A stretch of DNA of 64,000 nucleotides from assembly GCF_029867415.1 (NCBI RefSeq), contig NC_081185.1, positions 30,828,245 through 30,892,244 of the forward strand. The letters are read 5' to 3'. Below the pieces are notes generated by a model, which had not been told where the DNA came from, did not search any database, and saw only the letters and a list, made by a program, of their open reading frames with translations. The position numbers and the translations under genes were made by a program. Below, piece by piece: positions 44,489 through 56,814 of the stretch (the first letter of the stretch is position 1; every line of letters begins with the position of its first letter). This DNA comes from Vicia villosa (taxonomy: Eukaryota; Streptophyta; Magnoliopsida; Fabales; Fabaceae).

Positions 44489-47189
44489 TGTTTTGTATCA
44501 CCATCCAAATCAATCTTTTGCATTTCAAAATTCCAAGATTTTTGTTCTAGAAGTCTTCTAATAATCACATGATCAGCAGAGACTCAACACTGCACAAAAA
44601 TCAGGTACGCTTAACTGTCTCCTACACAAACAGTCCCTAACTAGGGTTTTTGTTTTTTTTCAGGAGAACAAGTTTTTTGAGACCTCAAATGGATTTCATG
44701 GGCCTCCATATGTCTCAAAGTACCACCAGACAAATTTTCAAACTTCAATTCGCTCAGACGCACAGTCAACAGCTCAAACACTCAACAGACGACCAGTTTG
44801 ACCGAAAAGTCAACAGACAGTCAAAAATGAAATTTTTGGTCAACAACCATATTTTGTCAAAAGATTCATCATTTGATCAATGGTTAATCATAATTCATCA
44901 AGAAAAGATCAGAAATCAACAAAACCCTAAGTTTCAAAATTAGGGTTTTCTCCTAAAAAGTCAACTGAACTTTGACTGGCCATAACTCTCTCCTTGTTCA
45001 TCCAAAAAATTCCAACCAAAGCTTGTTTTGAAGGAAATTCAATTATCTTTCAAATGAAATTGATCCCATGGTCATTGGATTTACCATTTGGAAAATATGA
45101 GCCAGGACATTACAGGTCATTTTCAAAGTCAACAAAAAGTGGTTTTTTGTCAAAGGCCATAACATCAAGATAACTTCTCCAAATGCAAAAAAGTTTCCAA
45201 AATAGCTTGTAGAGGACATCTTGAGGTTTCTAAAAAGTACAAGAACTCATTCATATGATCAAATTTGAGGGAGATATGCCTTGTTGAAGTTAGCTATTTT
45301 TTGGGAAAATGCATGAAACTAGCATTTAATTTTTATGAAGGTTTGAAGCATATACCATTTTAGGGTTCTTGGAGCTCGAAATGGGATCCTTCGATTTAGG
45401 CAAAATTAGAATAAACCAGAGGCATATTCAAGTTCAGTGGATCTGGACGAGTCAAATGGACATGTCGCGAAATATTTTTGTATAGGTTTGCCCCTATTCG
45501 TTATTTTGCAGGGATGAAGGAGGTGTATTACAGCGCTTTTGGTAAAAAACGCTGTTAAAAGTAGAGGCGAGAGGAAGAAGACGACGAGGTGTCATCCCCT
45601 GATTGGCTGATTCAAATTGGTTCGCGCGCGTTTTGATTTTCGTTTGCAGATGGATCACGTGTGACATGAAACACGCGTTAGCATGTACCCTCGCACCATC
45701 AGTCCTCAGATCTCATTAATGTTTCATCCAATGTGCCAGAAGCTACAGCACACCATGGACTCTCAAAGCTTTGTCACACAGAATCATAATTTAATATATT
45801 TTCTATTTTATTTAATTCTCTTTGTGAAATTATTTAAAAATATTTTTAAAAATCAGAAAAATACACAAAAAATATTTTTAGGTTAATAAAATATTTTATT
45901 GATTTTTGACACAAAAATATTTTATTTTTCTTAATAATTAATATATTTTGTTTAATTAATCAATATATATTCATATATTTCATTTAAATTATTTCTAACC
46001 TATCAAAAAATCAGAAAAAAAACATTTTATTTTATTAAATTGAGTTTATATATTATAAACTAATTTTGTACATATTTAGAATATTTTTCTCTTTAAGTTT
46101 AATTTATGTGTATAATTATTTGTATAATTATATGTTAATTAACTTAATAATTTCAAAAAACAATTTCAAAAATCCCAAAAAAAATTAATTTTATTTTAAA
46201 ATTAATTAACAAGCAATATGAACATATTTTAGACTTAATTTTTAGGTTTAAATTTTATTTCTACCTTTTTCTCATTTAATTAAATTAATCATGCATTAAT
46301 TCTAATTAAAATCAATCATCAAAAATCCAAAAACATTTTCCCTTTATCTTATTGCAATTTAAATAGCGTAGTTTACATTTCCCGCACAATCGATGTAATA
46401 GCGTAGATTTACTTTCCGCATTTTACATTCCCGCACTTTAATTTCTGTACATATAAAACTGCGTGTATGTCAAAGATAATAACTGAAGCGCTAGATCACT
46501 AATTTCAAAAGACAAAAATATCTGAAAATAAAACACAATCACACTTGCACCTCTTAGGGTAATCCCTCTGTTACTCTTTCCAAAATCAATTCTATTGTTT
46601 CAAATGCAATTCAAATAATTTCTTTCTGTATCCAGTCAAAGAAAATTTTCTAAAAGAAAATAGGAAAGGACCTTATGAACTTAGGGTAGATCTCCTAATT
46701 GCTTGCTCAAATCAAACAAAATAACAAATGTTTCACATATCACTGTTTTTAAAACAAAACTTTCAAAAAAGACAACATTTTGTATATATCCAAACAAGGA
46801 TCATTACGAAGTTAAAGATCTTTTTTCAAAACATCTTTCGAAAGATAAAACACTTTGTATACATCCGCACAAGGATCATTACAAAGTTAATTTACAAAGG
46901 TATTTTAAAACCACATACAAGCATTTCAAAGCAAGACAAACGATTCAAACAAGTGAGCTAAGCAATTAAGAGCCCATGGATAACCATGGATACAAAGGGG
47001 TGCTAATACCTTCCCTTTGTATAACCTACCCCCGAACCCAAAATCTCTTAAAGGTCTTTTTCTGTTTCTTTTATAAACCTTTCCTTAATTGGATAAAATA
47101 AAAGTCGGTGGCGACTCTCTGATTTTCAAAACTCAAAAATAAAAGAAGAGTCGGTTCGTATCTCACGAGAAAAAACCGAGGACGACTGA
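44489..47189 (+). repeat. 5' LTR of the autonomous Ogre element (left edge approximate)
   Basis: The segment from about 44700 to 45300 aligns with the first 700 bp of the minus-strand Ogre/Tat LTR (shared caagataa, gacctcttgaggtttc-like and cataact stretches). The right end is fixed by the primer site at 47192. The left edge is uncertain; TGTTTTGTATCACC at 44489 is one candidate. A TATA-like ACATATAAAAC lies at about 46448. Near the 3' end are the hairpin CCATGG-ATAA-CCATGG (46974-46989), the GGGGTGCTAATACC motif and a primer-site-like decamer (47109-47118). A 50-bp sequence with gtatayatcc...caaggatcattac occurs twice (about 46773 and 46847). Confidence 0.65.
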
Positions 47190-47191
47190 AC

Positions 47192-47209
47192 TGGCGACTC
47201 TGCTGGGGA
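47192..47209 (+). other. Primer binding site of the Ogre element
   Basis: TGGCGACTCTGCTGGGGA, identical to the site of the minus-strand element at 6843-6860. It is complementary to an Arg-tRNA 3' end, as known for Ogre. Confidence 0.9.
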
Positions 47210-47886
47210 TTTAAAAAAAAAAACAAAATGTTTTCAAAAGGGGTTACCTTAGAGTTTAGATCACTTCGATGTTTTCAATTGCTTGTCTTGATTGTTCTAT
47301 TTTTTTTTAAAGGTTTGTTTGGGTATTTACTTGTGTGAAAGATTCTAACCCGAATCTCGAGATACCTTACGTATGTGACAATAGACCAAGGAAACTGTAC
47401 GGCATGTACCGATATGGTTGATCTGGTAGTCACCGTTAGTGCGACACTTTGGTCTGTACTAATATCCCTTGAAAACGATCAAGGAGTATGTTAGGCTTCC
47501 GAAATGTCATTAAACACTAATTTGTCTTAGAACCTTTAGTTGAACTTGACTTGTGGCCTATTAAGTGACTGGCTTTGAAGTTGATCAAAGTTGGTTATCC
47601 TCGAGGGATGTTTTGATCGGCCGTCCGAGTGCCGTATTGAGATGTTGTCTCCAAGGATCATAGAACCCGAATACTATTTTAAGACAGGTTTAAACCAACT
47701 CAACTTCAGTGGGGAGGGTATCACCTATGAACCTCGTGCAAGCCTTTAAACGTAAGGCTATTATGTGATTTGTGTGTGTTTGCCACATGTTTGACATCAT
47801 GACATCATAAGCATCATAAACATATCATTTTCTCACTAATCATTTCAAGGATCGAAGAGTTTACTTTTGTTCTGTTGTTGCAGGTA

Positions 47887-49230
47887 ATGGCTCCCGCTAC
47901 CAGAGATTATATCAGGATCAACATCTCAACAGTACCATCTAAACTTAAGGACTTAATATCAGAATTTCCCAGAAATGCTCAATTCACTGAAAAGCACGGT
48001 CACCTACTCCATTTGGTTACCTCAAAATTTGAAGAAGACATGATACGAGTCCTGTTCCAGTTCTTTGATCCCGAACATCATTGTTTTAAATTTCCTGATT
48101 ACCAGCTAGTACCCACCTTGGAGGAATTCTCTGAATTAATTGGGTTACCTGTTCGAGATCAATTACCTTTCACTTGTTTAGAAAAGATTCCAAAACCTAA
48201 AATCATTGCTGCTGCCTTACATTTACGAAAGTCAGAAATCGAGTCCAATTGGGATACAAAGAGTGGAGTCAAGGGTTTACTTGCTAAGTTCTTAATGGGA
48301 AAGGCTCGATCACTATTAAAAGATAGAAGTTACCAAGATTTTGAAGAAGTTGTGGCACTTTTAATTTATGGGTTGGTTTTATTCCCTAATCCCGACCAGT
48401 TCATAAGTGTGCACGTTATCAACATTTTCTTAACCCGCAATCCGGTACCTACTTTGCTGGGAGACATTCTACATTCTCTACACACTCGTACCATGAAGAA
48501 ACGAGGAACTCTTATGTGCTGTGTACCACTACTGGCTAGATGGTTTACATTACATCTTCCCCGATCAGTGTTGAGAAACGAGCAAAGGATGCAATGGTCT
48601 CGCAGGATTATGTCTTTGTCTCATTCAGATATCCGGTGGAACAACTTCTTTCAAAGAGACATCACTCTCATTGACCATTGCAGGGAGTACCCTAATGTAC
48701 CACTCCTTGGCATTAGGGGAGGCATCACCTACAACCTCTCTTTAGCTTTGCGCCAATTCGGATATGCACGAAGAAATGGTCCTCATGACATGATTATCCG
48801 TGACATTGTGTTCGACTACGAAGATGATCCCCAAAGATATCGACGAAGGTTTATACATGCTTGGGGCAGTGTCTACAAAGTAGAAAGCAAGACTTTAGGA
48901 CAATGGAACTCTATTCCCATGGAGCCTTACCTCAAATGGGTGCGTGCTCATGCTCAGAAGTTCATCATGCCATATCCCGCTATTCTACCTGTGACTATTG
49001 AGCCAGAAGTCGAAGAGGAGGAACCTCGAGTTATTCTACATCCAGACATGCCAACTGACCTGGAAGAGCTGCAGAAATCTTGGGTTCAACTAAAAGGAGA
49101 AAGAGACACCTTCAAAGCACACTGTCAAGACTATGAGAGGAAAGTGTTGGAGCTCACCAGACAACTCCATGAAGAACAACAGATCAACACGTTCCTGGGA
49201 GCAAAGAGAAAGCGTCCATGGGAGGCTTGA
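47887..49230 (+). CDS. Ogre ORF1 protein
   Basis: Intact ORF of 447 residues from ATG 47887 (MAPATRDY); the frame is open a few codons further upstream but without ATG. Ogre elements are known for an extra ORF upstream of gag, and its product resembles plant mobile-domain-like proteins. Visible motifs are LVPTLEEFSELIGLPV (about 75-90), the Leu-rich central region and LPRSVLRNEQRMQWSRRIMSL. The C-terminal third is charged and probably coiled coil (DLEELQKSWVQLKGERDTFKAHCQDYERKVLELTRQLHEEQQ). Function unknown. The sequence TTGTTGCAG directly before the ATG looks like a splice acceptor, so the leader may be spliced. Confidence 0.85.
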   Translation: MAPATRDYIRINISTVPSKLKDLISEFPRNAQFTEKHGHLLHLVTSKFEEDMIRVLFQFFDPEHHCFKFPDYQLVPTLEEFSELIGLPVRDQLPFTCLEKIPKPKIIAAALHLRKSEIESNWDTKSGVKGLLAKFLMGKARSLLKDRSYQDFEEVVALLIYGLVLFPNPDQFISVHVINIFLTRNPVPTLLGDILHSLHTRTMKKRGTLMCCVPLLARWFTLHLPRSVLRNEQRMQWSRRIMSLSHSDIRWNNFFQRDITLIDHCREYPNVPLLGIRGGITYNLSLALRQFGYARRNGPHDMIIRDIVFDYEDDPQRYRRRFIHAWGSVYKVESKTLGQWNSIPMEPYLKWVRAHAQKFIMPYPAILPVTIEPEVEEEEPRVILHPDMPTDLEELQKSWVQLKGERDTFKAHCQDYERKVLELTRQLHEEQQINTFLGAKRKRPWEA

Positions 49231-52219
49231 AGAATCCTTTATTTTCTTTATTTTATCTTGTAAGCCCGAAAGAGGCAAAGAAAAGAAAGAAAAAAGAAAC
49301 AAAAAAAAGGGAAAAGAAAAAAAAGAAATAAATTGTTTGACTAATAAATGTTTGTTTCTCTTTTGTTTAAACAAATTTAAATTCTAAGATCCTTGAAAAC
49401 ATTGCATATACATTTCATTCATAAACATTGCATAACAGGTTCACATAACAGGTTTCTCATCTCTTCGCTGTTTATTTCAGTTAGAAGGGATGGATTCCGA
49501 AACAAGCATCAAGAATCTCGAGGCACAGAACACCCAAGTTCAGATAGCAATTCTGGAGCTAGCAAAGGGGCAACAAGAACTGAAAGCCCTGATGACTAAG
49601 AAGAAAAAGAAGCCCAAGGGATCTGTAGGTTTAATCCACCTCGTGAGAAAAGTCAAAATCCCAGCCAGGATGCCCAGAAAAGCGCCAATCCCTGAAGTAG
49701 TTGGTGAAGGTGATCAAGAAGACAACCACAACAACCAGGGTTCTGACAAACTCTCTCTCTCCTGATGAAGAGGATTATCACTCCGAAGACGAACAGGGTG
49801 ATAGTAAATATCAGCAATTGGAAGAACGCATGAAAGCTATGGAGATACAGAAAATACCTGGTTTAGACTTCAATGATCTTGGACTCGTCTCAGATATTGT
49901 TATCCCTCCAAAGTTCAAAGTTCCTGTCTTTGCAAAGTATGATGGAGTCTCTTGCCCAAAGCTGCATTTAAGGTCCTATGTGAGGAAGATACTACCTCAT
50001 ACAGCAGATAACAAATTGTGGATTCATTTCTTCCAAGAAAGTCTGTTGGGTACACAACTCGAGTGGTACTACCAGCTAGAAAGTGCAAAAGTTCACACCT
50101 GGGAAGATTTGGCTGCTGCCTTCTACAAACAGTATCAATACAACGCTGACCTTGCACCAACCCGTACTCAACTACGGGGCATGACTATGGCACCAAAAGA
50201 AAGTTTCAAAGAGTATGCACAAAAATGGAGAGATCTAGCTGGAAGGGTTCAACCACCCTTATCTGATCGCGAGCTAGTCGACATGTTCATGGGCACTTTA
50301 ACTGGCCCTTTCTACAGTCATTTGCTGGGAAGCTCGTCGTCAGGTTTCACTGACTTGATATTAACTGGAGAGCGTGTCGAAAGCGACATTCAAAGTGGAA
50401 AAATTCAAGTAGGCTCCTCCTCTGGTACTACAAAAAGGCCCATCAGTGGGAGAAATGAAGTCAATACAATGCATAGTCAGAAAGGTCGCAAAAGTGAGCA
50501 TCACCAATCTGTAGGGACTGTTCTGACCTCTGCAGCTGCACCTCAAAAAGATCAACCACCGAAGTATACGCGTCGACCAGATGCACCAAGAAGAAACTTC
50601 ACCAGAATCAATATGCCAATCTCTCAAGCATTGCAGCACTTGTTAAAAGCAAATTTGGTCACATTGAAAGACCCTCCAAAGAATGTCAACACTTCCTCTC
50701 CGAGTTATCGCCCCGATGCAACATGTGCATACCATTCCAACTGTCCAGGACATGACGCAGATCACTGTTGGGCCCTGAAAAATAAAATACAAGACATGAT
50801 AGATGCTGGGGAAATTGAATTCGATCCTCCAGAGACTCCAAATGTCATCACTGCACCTATGCCAAAACATGACAAGACCGTTAATGCTATCATAGACACT
50901 GTTTATATCTATGATGTGAGAGAATTGTCAACTCCGCTCCTTGAAGTCAAAAGAAAGCTAATACGAGCTGGTTTATTCCCAGGTTGTGACCCTGATTGTT
51001 TTTATTGTGCACACCTACCCATTGGGTGTGAGAATTTGAAAGGAGGAATTCAAAAATGGATGGATCGTCGTATCATTATGTTTAAGAAGCTCCCTTCTAT
51101 AGACAATTTGTGCGAAGTTTTTTCAAATGGGATGAAGATAGAGGACGTTTCAGTGGTTTCTAACATACCATTGAAAATCCCTACCAAAGCTCCCTTCAAA
51201 ATTTCTGCTGCACCCAGAGTGGCATCTGTAATCATCACCAATCCGGCTCCATTTCCATACTCCTTAGACAAAGTTGTCCCGTGGAGTTATGGCACTAATG
51301 TTTATATCCATGGAGTTAAACAAGACACCTTGACTGAAGAGGCCATGAATTTTACAACTCCAACTGTTGATAATATTGTGGGTACTAGTAAGATTACGAG
51401 AAGTGGAAGGATCTTTTCACCAGAAATTTCTCCAAATATTGCTACTAATCCAGTCCAGGTCCCAGTTCCTAATCAAGATATCAACGCTCGAGGCAAAGAC
51501 CCGCTAGTTGAACCAGTTCAAGTACCTGTGGAAGTCACTATTGAAGATCCTTCGAGGCAAGAAATGGAGGAAATATTGAAAATCATCTGCAAAAGTGATT
51601 ACAATATTGTCGAACAACTGGGGCACACTGCTTCAAAGATTTCAATGCTGTCTCTGCTAAAGTATTCCGAAGCTCATGCCAAGGCCTTAATGAAGTTCTT
51701 GAAAGTTGCACATGTACCACAGGAGATTTCAGTCGACCAATTTGAAAATTGTGTTGCCAATCTAACAGTAGATAACGGTCTCGGTTTCTCTGATGCTGAT
51801 TTAACCCCTGTTGGGAAAAATCACAATAAAGCCCTGCACATCTCTATTGAATGTAACGGCACCACTCTTTCTCATGTGCTGGTAGACAATGGTTCCTCCT
51901 TAAATTTGTTACCAAAAGTAGTACTGGAAAAACTTGACTTCGAAGGAGTTGTGTTACAACCAAGCGATGTTGTGGTAAGAGCCTTCGACGGGTCAACAAG
52001 AACAGTATACGGAGAAGTTAAGCTCCCAATCAGAGTGGGCTCTCAGATCTTTGATTCTACCTTTTACATGATGGACATTCATCCAGCATACTCCTGTTTA
52101 CTAGGACGCCCTTGGATACATGGGGCAAGCACTGTAACTTCTACCCTGCATCAGAAGTTAAAGTATCCGGTAAAAGGCAAGGTCGTCACAGTTTATGGCG
52201 AAGAAGAATATGTGGTTAG

Positions 52220-55200
52220 TGTCGCACCCCAATTTTTGACCTACAAATTTCATTCATATGATCATGTTGCATTAGTATTTCGTTTGCATTCAAATTGTCG
52301 CATTTGTTGCATATTTCCCGGTTTTATTCATCCTTTTTATTTCTACTTCAAAAAATACAAAAATTTCATTAATTTCATTTAGATTTATGTCTTTACATCA
52401 TTTTAATTTGAAAAAATAAAAAAAATATGTGTTTTAATTGTTAGTCTAATCTTTGTTTATTAAGTTTAGTGTTATTGTATTTCTTAGTTTAGATTTATTC
52501 TCTCATTTTTATTACCTTTTCTAAAAAATGTTTTGATGTATTCCTAGTTTGGGCCTATTGTCCATTCTTGCTTAAAGCCCATTTTATTCATTTTTTTTGC
52601 CATTACATTAAGTCAAACAAAAATATACAAAGAGGGACAAAATATTGCAGAGAAATGCAGCCTTGATGCAGCCTTATGCCATGCTCATTCCACCCACCTT
52701 GCTGGTCTGCATATCAGTCCAAACACCCTGCACAAGTCTGTTCCAATCTTGCACCAAATTAGGGAAAACAAACCTGCATCAATAAAGCAACAAAATCAGT
52801 ATCACCAATATGTTCAAATCTTCTCCCGTTTTCCCCCCAATTTTCATCCAAACCCTAATCTTCTACTCTATATAAACACACATTCAGCAACATAGAAGGG
52901 GGGCAGCCACGAAGAGCCTACTCAAATCCAAAAAACTCTACCCAGAAAAATCCAAATACTCAACAGAAACCAGAATAACCTTCATTCAAAAAAACCTGCA
53001 AAAAACATCTTCATACTTTCTCACCTCCCTCAACCGAAACTCCTACAGAAAATCACAACACATCACTCAAAAAACCGTGACCACCGAACGACCATTTTTA
53101 CTCACACTTCATATTCTTCACTAATTCCTACAAAACCTACAAAATCTTCCTTCAAACAACACTCATGAACAACCACTCATACTAAACCTCACAAACCTTC
53201 AAACACGCACAACTAGCACATACAGAAGCAGGGGCACGTGCAAGTCGGAGAAGGGTGGATCGAAAGAAGGTAAAGACGAAACTGAGATATAGCGTACCTG
53301 ATGTTTTCAATGTATTCTTTCAAATTCTGCTCTTGATTTTTCATTGTAATATGTAATCTGAGATTCTGAATCATAGTGAAATCACTGGGGGTTTAGGAAT
53401 TGACTGGGATTAAGAGAAGTGTCGCTTGATCATTTCTGATTTATGTTATCTTGTTGGTTGTTCGCGCGAGATTGAGAGATCGATAGGCTAGGGTGTTGTT
53501 GTTTTTGTGTTTTCGAAGCCGAAATCGATGAGAGCAGAGAGAGTGCGAGATTGATCGAGAGAGAAGCTCCGTTTCTTTTCGATTTGTTCCGAGAGTGAGA
53601 GACGAACATCAAGAGGAGGGATGAGAATTTTCTCTTTCACGTCTGGAAACCATGGACGATACAGAAAGAGGCGCTGCAGCCTCTGTAGTTTAGGTTTTTT
53701 TAAAACCCAACTACACTCAGAATGGGAGACGGATCCGGGTCACACTGACCCGACCCGGTCCATTTTTTTAGTTTATTCTTCTTCTTTTTTTGTCATGTTA
53801 ATATTATTGGGCCTAAACCCTATTTGACTCTTTTAACACCCCCATGGGCCCATTTGTTCTTTTCTTTATTTTTTTTTTTTATATACTAATATCTCCTCTT
53901 TTATTTTTCTTTTTTATTTTAAGTTAATATCTCTTTTCTTTTTTATATAGACAAAATGATAAGTTTTTTTTAAAAGTTAGATTTCTTTTTTCTTTAAAAT
54001 CATTAAAAATGTTTATTATTTATATCATTTACTAGTTCATTAAAAAAACCAAAAAAATATCTTCACTTTGTATGTATACGATTTACCAAAATACTTCAAA
54101 ATGATACAAAAATAGCCTTTTTTTTTCAATTAATTGAATCGAGTCTTGAGTTTTAATTGGAGAAGAAGGGTTTGTACGTACCTATACAAATTGTTCTTAA
54201 ACATTTAGGCGATGGCCGTTAAGCCTTTGTTTGGATGTTTAGACTCCATTAAAGACTCTTTCAAACTCGATTTAATTCACCTTTTTTTTACAAAAAACGC
54301 TTTTATTTTAACATTCAAATCATTTTATCTATAATGGAAAGAAGAGTTTGTACGTACTTGTACAATTTGTTCTTTAAACATTTAGGCGATGGCCGTTAAG
54401 CCATTGTTCGAATGTTTAAACTCCATTAAAGACTCTTTCAAACTCGATTTAATTCACCTTTTTTTTACAAAAAACGCTTTTCTTTTAACATTCAAATCAT
54501 TTTATCTATAATGGAAAGAAGAGTTTGTACGTACTTGTACAATTTGTTCTTTAAACATTTAGGCGATGGCCGTTAAGCCTTTGTTTGGATGTTTAAACTC
54601 CATTAAAGACTTTATAAAAATCAATTTAACAAACACTCTTTCAAGTATCTTAAGCGATGGCCGTTAAGCTTTTGTTTAAATACTTGGATCCAATTAAATG
54701 TCTTTCAACTCATCGAATCATCTTCATCCCCTACGAGGAGGTTGTACGTACTTGTACAATTTTCTCTTTCAAACATTTGAGCGATGGCCGTTAAGCTTTT
54801 GTTTAAATGTTTGACTTCTTCTAACAAACAAACTTTCAATTCATTCACACCCTTTTACATACTAAAAACTTTTTTTCATAAAACGAGACACTTATTCAAT
54901 TTCAATACGAACATACTTCCACATGTGAAGATCTAACATCTTCCACTCGAATGCGATGATGGCCAAAATCATGTCTTATCTTGATTTAGTTATCCATTCT
55001 TGTAGTGATATCATATCCATGTGCGCGTAGTATTTCCATTTGAAAACGATCGAGTACCTCTCGCTAAAATCAATCAACAAAACATTTCGTAGTTTTAGCC
55101 CGAACTACGATTGCTCTGACTTTCCCATTGCACTAGGGAATACGTAGGCACAAGATACAAATGTCTTGGCGAGCACAATAATAAAAAACTTTTCTTTTAT

Positions 55201-55500
55201 CCCTTTCTTTTTGTCCAACCTAATAAATAACGCAAATAGATATAAGCTAACAATCAATCACAAGAATAACTAAATGGGTCCCATCGAGTACGATGGAAGT
55301 GAGGGGTGCTAATACCTTCCCATTGCTTAACCGACTCCCGAACCTAAACTTGGTTGCGATGACCATCTTATCCTATTTTCTTTTTATCCGTGGGTTTTAT
55401 CGATATTTTCCCTTTCCTTTTTGGAATAAATAAAGTTCGGTGGCAACTCTGTTGTACTTTGAGCGCGCGATTACGCTCGAGTCACATTTTTACCGCTACA
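52220..55500 (+). mobile_element. Ogre/Tat-type solo LTR inside gag-pro
   Basis: 3281 bp, beginning TGTCGCACCCC and ending ACCGCTACA. It is flanked by the perfect 5-bp target duplication GTTAG (52215-52219 and 55501-55505). No primer site or internal sequence is present. A TATA-like CTCTATATAAACAC lies at about 52865. The 3' end has the hairpin CCATCG-AGTA-CGATGG (55281-55296), GAGGGGTGCTAATACC and a primer-site-like TGGCAACTCT (55441-55450). The 5' 37 codons of the solo LTR happen to stay open in the gag-pro frame (to 52382). Confidence 0.93.
54198..54810 (+). repeat. Five hairpin repeats around GCGATGGCCGTTAAGC
   Basis: The core gcgatggccgttaagc occurs at about 54210, 54386, 54563, 54654 and 54781, the first three in units of 176-177 bp. 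Each core is enclosed by an inner stem (AGGC/GCCT, AAGC/GCTT or AGC/GCT) and an outer stem (TAAACAT/ATGTTTA, CAAGTAT/ATACTTG or TCAAACATTT/AAATGTTTGA). Between them a second hairpin TTGTAC-GTACTT-GTACAA recurs. Confidence 0.85.
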
Positions 55501-55800
55501 GTTAGCCACCTGAGTAACTCCAAGTATGTTGAGATGGATGGCAAATTCATCGAAACCCGCTGCCAATCTTTTGAGGTGGTCCCTCCAGATGTCTCTACTG
55601 CCAAACATATTTCTGCTACTCCTGCTACAAAAATAACTCCAACTATGGCTTCTCTCAAAGATGCTAAAGCTCTGATCGAAGAAGGTGGTTGCACAGTATG
55701 GGGACAACTCCTTGATGTGCCTTACAAGTTCGATAAGCTAGATCTGAGCTATGCTAATGGAACTTAGAAGATTGATCAAAGTCCTCGTTCTGGAGGATTA

Positions 55801-56546
55801 ATGTCACATTTCATCAGCCAAGGAGTAAATGCTATTGAAGATGAAGTTCCACCTGTTTCCAAGGAAGTTTGGGATACTTTGGGAGAACCAAGCGGCAGGT
55901 ATGATTTTCTAGTGAAGTACACCGCTCCTCAGAGTTCTTTTATTGCCATTGAAGACATCGTCCCAACAGGATGGGATGATCAGTTTGAAGATTGCAAAAG
56001 TTTCACAAGTTCCATTACTGAGCAATACCAAAGTCCACCTAGTCCGAAAGAAGTCTGGGATACACTGGGAGAACCAAGTGGTAAGTATGACTTTATGGTG
56101 AAGTATTCCGCTCCCCTGAGTTCGCAGATCGCTATTGAAGACATCACCCCAACTGGATGGGACAACCATTTCGAAGACAATATGACACTCACAAGCCCTG
56201 TCGCTCCTGAAGAATTCTGGGAGACACCAAATGACGAGAATGATTTCCTGATGCAGTACACTGCTACCCAAAGTGCACAAGTCTCCCTCAAAGACAACAT
56301 CCCAACTGGATGGGACGATCTTATCGGGTATCTCTCTCAGCCAACAGAAGTATCTCAGCCTGGGCTCTCGTATCCAGCAGAGTATCTTGCTCATCCTGAA
56401 GGATCAACAGCTCATTTCACCACCAAAGAAGTCAATGTTGTGGAAGACGAAGAAGACAACTGCAACTGGAGCAGCTGGATATTCCCTACTCACAACAATG
56501 GATTGAACAACTGGGAAGCCGAAGATGTTATCTCCTTTGATCAGGA
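55801..56546 (+). CDS. Ogre linker domain with three WD-type repeats (protease-RT interval)
   Basis: This open stretch, in frame with the upstream protease part after a TAG, encodes three tandem repeats of about 60 residues. Each has the order (V/F)W(D/E)T, YDF or NDF, (V/M)(K/Q)Y(T/S)A, then (V/I)PTGWDD or TPTGWDN. No known fold is recognised; these are not WD40 repeats. It is part of the polyprotein and ends at the putative splice donor 56547. Confidence 0.65.
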
Positions 56547-56814
56547 GTAAATGCAATTTCATGTTTTCGTTGTTTATATGTTCAAAGATAAAAATGGTTC
56601 CTGTGCTATCGAACCATGAACTTAAAAGCCAGGTGCCTTACCCGAAGCACACTGGTCCTTTTTATAAGGGTTTGTCATACCATGATCATGTTCATTCAAT
56701 AAAATCATGGGACGTTTGCATATTCAAATTTTGTGATCCTTTTTGTTTCTTTCTTTACTTTATTCAGTTTCAAATAGCTATGTGTTCTTACACACACCCA
56801 CATAATAAATGCAG
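56547..56814 (+). other. Putative Ogre intron between protease and RT
   Basis: The donor GA|GTAAAT and the acceptor AAATGCAG|A give a 268-bp intron. Its removal takes out the TAA at 56548 and joins the upstream frame to the RT frame exactly in phase (the split codon becomes GAA). The alternative acceptor TTATTCAG at 56767 would not keep the frame. Ogre elements are known to have an intron in this interval. Confidence 0.75.

Larger units (their letters stand above)
49490..56546 (+). pseudogene. Ogre gag-protease ORF, interrupted
   Basis: Starts at ATG 49490. The first about 85 codons end in a CT microsatellite (about 49750-49761) whose length puts the rest one frame off; the main gag frame continues to 52219. 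Gag shows the retrotransposon-gag core (WEDLAAAFYKQY, then LTGPFYSHLLG) and the knuckle CAYHSNCPGHDADHC (about 50721-50770). The aspartic protease motif VDNGSS is at about 51883-51900, followed by LLGRPWIH. A solo LTR then splits the frame at 52220-55500; coding resumes at 55506. An in-frame TAG at 55768-55770 separates the protease part from a repeat domain (55801-56546). With these lesions this copy cannot make full-length Gag-Pro from its present sequence. Confidence 0.88.

Noticed and set aside
49090..49374. 94-codon minus-strand ORF
   Set aside because: Antisense of the Ogre ORF1 end plus a purine-rich tract.
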